The position numbers and the translations under genes were made by a program. Source: Lachnospiraceae bacterium (GTDB taxonomy: Bacteria; Bacillota; Clostridia; Lachnospirales; Lachnospiraceae). From it: a stretch of DNA of 33,275 bases. Position 1 is the first letter of the stretch. Each line of letters begins with the position of its first letter. Positions 1-6,200 of this stretch are shown here, in pieces. The stretch spans positions 1 through 33,275 of the forward strand of contig JAAWJI010000042.1 in NCBI GenBank assembly GCA_022796795.1. Reading direction: 5' to 3'. The notes under the pieces are model-generated. The model was not told the origin of the DNA. It made no database searches and saw only the letters and a list, made by a program, of their open reading frames with translations.

Positions 1-1
1 A

Positions 2-169
2 GAGGCGTTTTGCTGCTTAAAAGAAATAGAAATATTTTTGGATAGATGTACAGTGATGAACGATACGCTTGCGTGGGACATCAGTGGAAATTGGGATGAT
101 ACAACCTGTCTCGATATTGATCCGGACACATTATATGCATTGCCACATGTGGAGGAAGCCATTGCATAG
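2..169 (+). CDS. C-terminal part of a DUF2442-type small protein (cut by window edge)
   Basis: An open frame enters from the left edge and stops at the TAG at 167-169, giving 55 residues. The end reads TLAWDISGNWDDTTCLDIDP followed by DTLY, which resembles the conserved end of DUF2442 proteins (a Trp/Asp-rich strand followed by a D-P-x-T-x-Y motif). DUF2442 proteins are small proteins of unknown biochemical role that often sit next to DUF4160 partners in accessory DNA. The start and any partner lie outside the window. The family call is from memory of the motif, so it is moderate at best. Confidence 0.5.
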   Translation, partial: EAFCCLKEIEIFLDRCTVMNDTLAWDISGNWDDTTCLDIDPDTLYALPHVEEAIA

Positions 170-360
170 TGTAAGAAGTATTTGGCTGGGTGGTATGTGA
201 TACTATGAAATCATATGGGTAAGTAACAGGTAACTAACTAATTGCTAGAAAATGCCGTAATTTAGGCATTTGGAACTGTACAAGCATTAAATTTTATCAA
301 AATTGCTCAAAAACCCCGTAAAATCAAATGTTTACGGTTAAAGGAAGTAATTTTAGATTA

Positions 361-402
361 GGCGGTATAGCCCCGATTATAAGGGCCGTACCGTCTTTTT
401 GA
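361..402 (+). terminator. Rho-independent terminator-like hairpin
   Basis: A 13-bp stem with one mismatch and two G-U pairs (arms at 361-373 and 384-396) encloses about 10 bases and is followed by five T. It may end the transcript of the DUF2442-type gene. A second weaker inverted repeat with CCGTAAA/TTTACGG arms lies just upstream at about 313-341. Nothing else is recognised in 170-415. Confidence 0.55.
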
Positions 403-415
403 GTACCTATGCGTC

Positions 416-934
416 TTGCCGTTTCGGTTGCATGGTAAAAAGAAAATTGATTTGCCCTACAAAGTTAAAAACAATAACCGCTTTCTGTATCCACTTTCAG
501 GAGCTTATGAAGGCGGTGTACAGAATCAGCACTGCATGAGCTTTATTATTCCTACTTCGGTATTCCAACAGCAGTGGCCGGAGAATACGCTGCGGAGACT
601 GTTCTTCCATGTGGATGATGAACATATTCCCGCAGTACAAGAAATGCTGGATGCGTATACAAAGACCATTGACACCAGTCTGCCTGTGACATCCCGCAAA
701 ACCATGATGGAGCAGTATGAGACAGAAACACGGGCGTCTAAAGTTATGGGAAATACCATCAGCGTGATTATTGCACTGGTGGGTGTGCTTAACTTTATCA
801 ATTCTATGGTTACGGCCATTGTTTCCCGTAAAAAAGAGTTTGTCATGATTCAGTCCGTGGGCATGACCAAGCGCCAGTTGCGGAAGATGCTGATAGAAAA
901 GCAGAGTATTGTTGAGCGATTGAGAACAGAATAA
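416..934 (+). pseudogene. Truncated FtsX/MacB-like ABC transporter permease remnant
   Basis: The frame encodes an extracytoplasmic segment with a run of residues like HVDDEHIPAVQEMLDAYTKT, then a membrane span (GNTISVIIALVGVLNFINSM) and the juxtamembrane motif R-K-K-E-F-V-M-I-Q-S-V-G-M-T-K-R-Q-L. That motif is typical of the FtsX domain in antimicrobial-peptide or lipoprotein ABC permeases. Intact permeases continue with about 100 to 150 more residues and two more spans. Here the homology stops near 890 and the frame runs into unrelated sequence. The only upstream start is a TTG at 416 without a ribosome site, and the residues just before it do not look like a permease. The gene has lost both ends and is probably a relic in an accessory region. 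Confidence 0.7.
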
Positions 935-1029
935 ATAGAATGATCTGTCGGACGACTGCAAAAGAAAAAGGCTTTGCCCCGCCTCCTTTTGATGTGGTAA
1001 ATGATGCGTTACATCGGAGTCTTCCATAG

Positions 1030-1059
1030 CCCCCTTGAGGCCAAACGATCTCAAGGGGG
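1030..1059. repeat. Perfect GC-rich inverted repeat in the 935-1099 spacer
   Basis: Ten-base arms (1030-1039 and 1050-1059) are perfect complements around a 10-base loop. No T run follows on either strand, so it is not a canonical intrinsic terminator, although it lies about 40 bases beyond the stop of the minus-strand CpaF-like gene and could still end that transcript or protect it. It lies between the broken permease and the CpaF-like gene, at a probable recombination junction. Confidence 0.55.
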
Positions 1060-1099
1060 ACAATTAAAAACACATCAAATATCCAAAAGCTGTTAAAAG

Positions 1100-2212
1100 T
1101 CAGATCAGGCGCTTCATCTCCAGTTTTTGCTCCTTTGGATCCCAGTCTCCGATCTCCACCAATTCTGTGACCCGGGTATCCGTAAGAGTGACAACACAGG
1201 AGATCCGGCTTAAGGAGGGGAGCACGGTTTCCCTGGGGCATCTGGCTTCCTGACACAGATAGTCTGTCAGGGTGTCCAGGGCTTGGTCCACATTTCGACT
1301 GGGAAGACCGCTCCAACAGCAACAGCCCAGAGTAAGGGCCTGCCAGAAGGGAAGCGCGTTATCCCGGTTTAATTCGTCCAGGATCAGGTAATCTGTGTCT
1401 GTGAGCAGGCTGTTTTTGATCAGCTCCTTGCTGCTGCAGGAGGGCGTCTTGGGAACCGTATACTGGAACAAAAATTCCGGATGGGCGGCATTAAAAAGAT
1501 TGTCTTGCTCCTGAATGGCCAGAGCGCTTTGGGAATGGGGAATATGATCCAGAAGCGCGTTAATCAGAAGGCTTTGCCCCTGACGGCTGTTGCCGGTGAA
1601 AAGGATACATTTGCCCTGTACAGCCTGGGCTGTAAGATAGCTGGCGGCCTGGGCATCTAACATGCCGGAGGCTGTGAGATCCGGGAGTCCGCGGTTTTGC
1701 TTGGGGATTCGGTGAATGTGCACATAAGGGCACATGGAGGAATTGACAATACGAGAGGAAATGTGATAGCAGAGAAAATCTTCCGGGCTAAAGTGGGGGT
1801 CGCAAAAGCTGAGAAAGGAATTGACCGTGCTAAAATGCAGGTTGTTGCGGCGGAGAAGATGCTCTGTAAAGTGGAGATATTGCCGGGAGCTGGAGAAACA
1901 GAGAGGGGAATCCTTTCTGGACTGCAGACATTTCAGACGGATATGGTTGTAGGAGAAAATCTTCATATCCGTAATCATGGGATCTGAAAACAATTTTTTG
2001 ATGAGAGCCTGTCCAAACAGCGCGTCCAGGATCCATTGAGACACAGGATGGACCTGTTTGTCCGGCAAATTCCGAAGGCGCAGAGAGTCTTGAATCTGTT
2101 CCAGAAGAGAGGATCTGCGACTCTGTGCCAATATTTGCTCTGTGGAGATGGTTGTACACAGGGAATCTGTGAGAGCGTCTATCATAGAAAGTACCGATGT
2201 ATTGTATTTCAT
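1100..2212 (-). CDS. Degenerate CpaF/VirB11-like secretion ATPase
   Basis: The 370-residue protein has the layout of the CpaF/TadA and VirB11 ATPases that power type II and IV secretion or Flp pili. An N-terminal segment with DPMITDMKIFSYNHIRLK matches the family's D-P-x-[IV]-T-D-[IM] strand. A core follows with a P-loop-like G-N-S-R-Q-G-Q-S, then a Walker-B-like YLILDELNRDNALPFWQAL. The P-loop lysine is replaced by Gln, the usual E-x-R-G-x-E Asp/Glu box is altered, and the family's His-box is replaced by Cys/Trp residues (GCCCWSGLPS). Either the ATPase is inactive or it is a divergent regulatory homologue. Its start overlaps the upstream gene by 4 bases (ATGA), so the two are translationally coupled. 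No other Tad genes are present. Confidence 0.6.
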   Translation of the reverse strand: MKYNTSVLSMIDALTDSLCTTISTEQILAQSRRSSLLEQIQDSLRLRNLPDKQVHPVSQWILDALFGQALIKKLFSDPMITDMKIFSYNHIRLKCLQSRKDSPLCFSSSRQYLHFTEHLLRRNNLHFSTVNSFLSFCDPHFSPEDFLCYHISSRIVNSSMCPYVHIHRIPKQNRGLPDLTASGMLDAQAASYLTAQAVQGKCILFTGNSRQGQSLLINALLDHIPHSQSALAIQEQDNLFNAAHPEFLFQYTVPKTPSCSSKELIKNSLLTDTDYLILDELNRDNALPFWQALTLGCCCWSGLPSRNVDQALDTLTDYLCQEARCPRETVLPSLSRISCVVTLTDTRVTELVEIGDWDPKEQKLEMKRLI

Positions 2213-2739
2213 TTTTGTCCTCCGTTCATATGCGCTGCAGTCAAATGGTGTATCCGTTGCATTTGTTCAAGATATTCCGCGTTTTGATCATACAGGGGGT
2301 TCTGGTTGTAAAAATATAAAAACTGGTTTTCCTTCTTTTGGGAAATGGCTGCCTGAAAATTAATGTTAGAGGAAACGGCCCAGGCAGAATGGACAGGCAG
2401 CCGGTAGAGCTTTTCAAATTTTTGAATTTTTTGTATGGTGTGGTAATAACTGCCGTTCAAAAGATAGAGGGCAGTGTTGATATTTCGAAAGTTCATAGTT
2501 AAGAAATCAGCGATTTCCTGTGAGCTGCATAGAAAATACAGGATACAGAAATCCGTATTCTTAGACCAGGCACGTATGTTATCTGACGGCCGGCAGCAAT
2601 AGAGCTGATATTGCATGTCAGAATGGCACACAAGGGCTGTTTTGGACAAACTTAAATAGACAGCCTCGTGGGATCTGCCATGGAACTGACGGATCTCCTG
2701 TCGCCTGGAAAGCACGCATATCAATGCGATTTTTTTCAT
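2209..2739 (-). CDS. Small hypothetical protein coupled to the CpaF-like gene
   Basis: The gene encodes 176 residues. It starts at ATG with AAGGAG (about 2749-2755) upstream and ends inside the start of the CpaF-like gene. I do not recognise a family with confidence. The segment from about residue 65 to 135 (an F-C-I-L-Y-F strand, then a region ending WAVSSNINFQAAISQKK) recalls the back half of CpaE/MinD-like proteins from Flp-pilus loci, where the last strand has a P-Y-N-I-x-F pattern. The P-loop of such proteins is absent and the length is under half. It could be a shortened CpaE-like partner or an unrelated protein. The 2-gene operon has a well-formed promoter at 2828-2856. Confidence 0.5.
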   Translation of the reverse strand: MKKIALICVLSRRQEIRQFHGRSHEAVYLSLSKTALVCHSDMQYQLYCCRPSDNIRAWSKNTDFCILYFLCSSQEIADFLTMNFRNINTALYLLNGSYYHTIQKIQKFEKLYRLPVHSAWAVSSNINFQAAISQKKENQFLYFYNQNPLYDQNAEYLEQMQRIHHLTAAHMNGGQK

Positions 2740-2827
2740 GCTGAACTGCTCCTTTCAGACCTTAGGTTAAAATTAGGAAAAGGAAGAATAAGAGAAGCTC
2801 TTTGGATTGAGAATTTAAGATATAATC

Positions 2828-2856
2828 ATTATATCGAATCCATAGAGATTTGTAAA
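2828..2856 (-). promoter_or_regulatory. Sigma-A-type promoter for the CpaF-like operon
   Basis: On the minus strand a -35 TTTACA (2856-2851), a 17-base spacer and a perfect -10 TATAAT (2833-2828) lie about 90 bases before the start codon. The spacer 2740-3097 has no gene. It also holds the divergent promoter at 2990-3018 and AT-rich direct repeats around 2869-2895 and 2945-2975. Confidence 0.65.
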
Positions 2857-2989
2857 TGATTTTGTTAAAAATATTAGAAAATATTAGAAAATCAAAAGAT
2901 TTAATATGGACTATAGAAAATGTCAGATTAAATTTATAGGTATTCAAAAAATTGGATTCAAAAAGGATTCAAAAATTATGGGAATAGCA

Positions 2990-3018
2990 TTGACAAATGG
3001 GTAGGATTGAGATACAAT
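2990..3018 (+). promoter_or_regulatory. Sigma-A-type promoter for the ABC importer
   Basis: A perfect -35 TTGACA (2990-2995), a 17-base spacer and -10 TACAAT (3013-3018) lie about 80 bases upstream of the substrate-binding lipoprotein gene. Confidence 0.75.
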
Positions 3019-3097
3019 GCTAAAAGCAGTGTAACGCTTTAATGCGCCATAGTGAAAAAGCGAGGACTGCGAGAATGAGCTTTAGGGAGGAATTACT

Positions 3098-4156
3098 ATG
3101 AAAAAATGTATCGCAATGATGCTGGCGCTGGCTCTGACCTTGTCCATGGCAGCCTGCGGCGGCAAAGAGGAACCGACTGCAGCGCCCGCCGCATCGGAGG
3201 CCGGAGACGAGAAGCCGGAGGAGGCTTCTGGAGCAGAGACGGAAGAAGCCCAGGAACCGGCGGCAGAGGGGGAGGTCTACCGTGTGGGCGTGGCCCAGCT
3301 GGTGCAGCATGAGGCCTTGGACGCAGCCACCCAGGGATTTAAGGACGCTCTGAAAGAGGCGCTGGGAGATCAGGTGACTTTTGAGGAGCAGAATGCTTCC
3401 AATGATATTCCCACCTGCGCCACCATTATCAATACCTTTGTAGCGGATGATGTGGATCTGATCCTTGCAAACGCCACTCCTGTGCTTCAGGCAGCGGCAG
3501 CGGGTACGGCGGATATTCCCATTCTGGGGACCTCGGTGACAGAGTACGGCGTAGCCCTGCAGATCAGTGATTTTGGGGGTACGGTAGGCGGAAATATTTC
3601 CGGAACCTCTGACCTGGCTCCCCTGGACCAGCAGGCGGCTATGCTGAATGAGCTGTTTCCCGATGCAAAGAACGTAGGTCTCATCTACTGTTCCGCAGAG
3701 GCAAATTCCCAGTATCAGGTAGACACAGTACAGGGTTTCCTGGAGGAACTGGGATATACCTGCAAGCAGTATTCTTTTGCTGACTCCAATGATCTGGCTT
3801 CTGTTGCAACCATGGCGGCGGAGGAGAGCGATGTGATCTATGTGCCTACGGATAATACCGTGGCTAGTAACGCGGAGATTATCAACAATATCTGTGAGCC
3901 GGCCAAGATTCCGGTAATTGCAGGCGAGGAGGGCATCTGCCGTGTCTGCGGCGTAGCCACCCTGTCCATCAGCTATTATGATCTTGGCGTGGCGACCGGC
4001 AAGATGGCTGCTAAGATTCTCACCGGAGAGGCGGATATTTCCACCATGCCGATTGAATATGCAGCAGAGTTTACCAAGAAATATAATCCGGTTCTCTGTG
4101 AGTCTCTGGGCGTGGAGATTCCCTCTGATTATGAAGCGGTAGAGCTGGCAGAGTAA
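3098..4156 (+). CDS. ABC importer substrate-binding lipoprotein, ABC_sub_bind (TrpX-like) family
   Basis: The 352-residue protein begins with a lipoprotein signal: KK, a hydrophobic stretch, and a lipobox ending S-M-A-A-C at Cys20. An acidic Ala/Glu/Pro-rich linker of about 40 residues follows, as is usual for surface lipoproteins. The mature domain starts near YRVGVAQLVQHEALDAATQG and carries later motifs such as D-I-P-I-L-G-T-S-V-T and Y-V-P-T-D-N-T-V, typical of the PF04392 ABC_sub_bind fold. It would bind a small ligand outside the membrane and hand it to the permease encoded next. Relatives near tryptophan genes are called TrpX, but nothing here fixes the ligand. The ribosome site AGGGAGGA lies 8 bases before ATG. 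A terminator separates it from the permease gene, which should favour excess binding protein. Confidence 0.88.
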   Translation: MKKCIAMMLALALTLSMAACGGKEEPTAAPAASEAGDEKPEEASGAETEEAQEPAAEGEVYRVGVAQLVQHEALDAATQGFKDALKEALGDQVTFEEQNASNDIPTCATIINTFVADDVDLILANATPVLQAAAAGTADIPILGTSVTEYGVALQISDFGGTVGGNISGTSDLAPLDQQAAMLNELFPDAKNVGLIYCSAEANSQYQVDTVQGFLEELGYTCKQYSFADSNDLASVATMAAEESDVIYVPTDNTVASNAEIINNICEPAKIPVIAGEEGICRVCGVATLSISYYDLGVATGKMAAKILTGEADISTMPIEYAAEFTKKYNPVLCESLGVEIPSDYEAVELAE

Positions 4157-4186
4157 GCAAGGGAAAGCAGGATATAAGACAGAATG

Positions 4187-4229
4187 GAAAAAGCGGTAAA
4201 AAAGGGGTTTCCTTTTTTGCCGCTTTTTG
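4187..4229 (+). terminator. Intra-operon terminator between binding protein and permease
   Basis: A long hairpin has arms AAAAAGCGGTAAAAAAGG (from 4188) and CCTTTTTTGCCGCTTTTT (ending 4228) with a 5-base loop, and the second arm ends in T residues. Within an ABC operon this probably causes partial read-through. A weak -10-like TATACT lies just after it, so a secondary promoter is possible. Confidence 0.75.
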
Positions 4230-4341
4230 ATATACTAATAAAATCTGTACGCTCTTTTCAGGGAGTGAAGGTGCACAGAAAGGGCAGGCTTGGAAGAGAA
4301 GCAGCCGTCTGGCAAATACATAGGTACGAGGAGGAATGAAA

Positions 4342-5271
4342 GTGGAAATTGTGAAGCTGTTTAATATGCTTCCAGGAGCCGTGGCTCAGGGGCTGATCTG
4401 GGGAATCATGGCAATCGGAGTATATGTGACGTATAAGGTTTTGGACCTTGCAGATTTGACAGTGGATGGAACCCTGACCACAGGAGGCGCGGTCTGCGTC
4501 ATGATGCTGCTGAGCGAGCACTCAGTGGGGGAGGCGCTTTTGGTATCCTTTCTGGCGGGGATGCTGGCCGGGCTAGTTACCGGGTTGTTTCACACGGCAA
4601 TGGGAATTCCGGCTATTCTGGCGGGAATCCTGACGCAGCTGGGGCTGTATTCCGTAAATCTCCGGATCATGGAAGGGAAGGCCAATCAGTCTCTCAGCAT
4701 GGGAAAATATGATATTCTGGTTTCTCTGCGATGGGTCAGGGATGTGCCCTTTTATCAGAATACTATTTTTGTGTCAACCCTGTTTGTGGTCATACTCATT
4801 GGGGTATTGTATTGGTTTTTCGGTACGGAGACAGGCTGCGCGATCCGGGCTACGGGATGCAATCCTCATATGTCCCGGGCCCAGGGAATTAATACGAATT
4901 TCTGTAAAATCATGGGTCTCATGCTGTCCAACGGGATTGTGGCTCTATCCGGAGGCCTTTTCGCCCAGTATCAAAGCTTTGCGGATGTGAATATGGGACG
5001 GGGAGCCATTGTCATCGGTCTGGCTGCAGTCATAATCGGACAAGTGGTATTTGGAAAAATCCGGGGAAATTTTGCATTTAAGCTTTTGACCGTGGCCCTG
5101 GGAGCTATTTTATACTACCTGGTGCTGCAGGTGGTGATCTGGCTGGGGATGGATCCCAATGACCTGAAGCTTTTGTCAGCTCTTGTAGTGGCCGTATTCC
5201 TCTCCATTCCCTACCTGAAGGGAAGATATTTCGCCAAGCCGGTGAGAAAGGGAGGTGCGACCAATGCTTAG
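4342..5271 (+). CDS. ABC importer permease, TrpY-like (BPD_transp_2 fold)
   Basis: The protein has about 309 residues with 8 or so hydrophobic spans and a LYYLVLQVVIWLG span near the end. The text AIRATGCNPHMSRAQGIN is the cytoplasmic coupling-helix motif shared by branched-chain amino-acid and ABC_sub_bind-linked permeases, with the typical A-x-G-x-N-x-x-x-A-x-x-x-G-I pattern. It forms the membrane channel for the ligand of the upstream lipoprotein. The start is chosen at GTG 4342, because AGGAGG (4329-4334) is only one base from the ATG at 4336 but an ideal 7 bases from this GTG; the ATG would add two residues. Its end overlaps the ATPase gene by 8 bases. Confidence 0.87.
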   Translation: MEIVKLFNMLPGAVAQGLIWGIMAIGVYVTYKVLDLADLTVDGTLTTGGAVCVMMLLSEHSVGEALLVSFLAGMLAGLVTGLFHTAMGIPAILAGILTQLGLYSVNLRIMEGKANQSLSMGKYDILVSLRWVRDVPFYQNTIFVSTLFVVILIGVLYWFFGTETGCAIRATGCNPHMSRAQGINTNFCKIMGLMLSNGIVALSGGLFAQYQSFADVNMGRGAIVIGLAAVIIGQVVFGKIRGNFAFKLLTVALGAILYYLVLQVVIWLGMDPNDLKLLSALVVAVFLSIPYLKGRYFAKPVRKGGATNA

Positions 5272-6058
5272 GATAGAGGAAATCTGGAAAACCTTTAATG
5301 CGGGCACGGTGAACGAGAAGACGGCCCTTTGCGGTCTGAGCCTGGATCTTAAAGAGGGAGACTTTGTGACGGTAATCGGAGGAAACGGGGCCGGAAAGTC
5401 CACCATGCTGAATGCAGTAGCCGGTGTATGGCCCATAGACGAAGGAAGAATCTTTATTGATCAGGTGGATGTGACGCGTCTGGCAGAGCATAAACGGGCA
5501 GCCTATCTGGGCCGGGTCTTTCAGGATCCCATGACGGGAACAGCGGCGAATATGCAGATTCAGGAAAATCTGGCCCTGGCTTTGCGCAGGGGAAAACCAC
5601 GGTTCCTGGGCGCAGGTATCACAAAGAGCGAGCGGGAAATGTACCAGGAGAAGCTTAAGGTCCTGGAGCTGGGACTGGAGGACCGCATGACCAGCAAAGT
5701 GGGCCTTCTGTCAGGCGGCCAGCGCCAGGCTTTGACCCTTTTGATGGCTACGCTGAAAAAGCCCAAGCTTCTTCTGCTGGATGAGCACACAGCAGCCCTG
5801 GATCCCAAGACAGCGGCCAAGGTGCTGGAGGCCACGGACCGGATTGTGGGGAGAGACGGTCTGACAACCCTGATGATTACCCACAACATGAAAGATGCCA
5901 TTGCCCATGGAAATCGGCTTATTATGATGCATGAGGGCCGGGTGATCTATGATGTGTCTGGAGAGGAAAAGAAAAAGCTTAAAGTGTCGGATCTTTTGGC
6001 AAAGTTTGAGCAGGCCAGCGGCAGTGAATTTGCCAATGACCGGATGATGCTGACCTGA
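5264..6058 (+). CDS. ABC importer ATPase, TrpZ-like
   Basis: The 264-residue nucleotide-binding subunit has Walker A GGNGAGKST near residue 40, a Q-loop F-Q-D-P, signature LLSGGQRQAL near 148, Walker B KLLLLDEHTAALDP near 170 and switch His in ITHNMKDAI. The DEH in place of the common DEP after Walker B fits ATPases that pair with ABC_sub_bind proteins. It drives the import of the unknown ligand. The ATG at 5264 is preferred over the GTG at 5255 because GGGAGGT lies 7 bases upstream of it. It overlaps the permease stop, so translation is coupled, and a strong terminator follows. Confidence 0.9.
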   Translation: MLRIEEIWKTFNAGTVNEKTALCGLSLDLKEGDFVTVIGGNGAGKSTMLNAVAGVWPIDEGRIFIDQVDVTRLAEHKRAAYLGRVFQDPMTGTAANMQIQENLALALRRGKPRFLGAGITKSEREMYQEKLKVLELGLEDRMTSKVGLLSGGQRQALTLLMATLKKPKLLLLDEHTAALDPKTAAKVLEATDRIVGRDGLTTLMITHNMKDAIAHGNRLIMMHEGRVIYDVSGEEKKKLKVSDLLAKFEQASGSEFANDRMMLT

Positions 6059-6091
6059 GGCCGGGGCGTCTGAATGGGAATAAATAAAATG

Positions 6092-6149
6092 AGGTGCAGG
6101 GCTTCTTGATGAAAGGGGCTTTGCACCTTATTGTAATTTTATTTTTTTA
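6092..6149 (+). terminator. Rho-independent terminator after the ABC importer
   Basis: An 11-bp stem (AGGTGCAGGGC from 6092 with GCTTTGCACCT ending 6128, two G-U pairs) is followed by a T-rich tract ending in seven T. Confidence 0.8.
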
Positions 6150-6158
6150 TGTTATCAT
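6131..6158 (+). promoter_or_regulatory. Probable promoter for the GTPase-NYN gene group
   Basis: TTGTAA (6131-6136), a 16-base spacer and TATCAT (6153-6158) lie about 40 bases before the GTPase start and overlap the T tract of the preceding terminator. The match is moderate. Confidence 0.45.
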
Positions 6159-6200
6159 AGAGATAAAAGAGTGTGGGCTTTGCCTGAACAGGAGGATTTT

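Noticed and set aside
843..1322. Minus-strand frame over the 935-1099 spacer, overlapping the end of the CpaF-like gene
   Set aside because: It overlaps the CpaF-like gene in another frame and lacks a ribosome site. I do not accept it as a gene.
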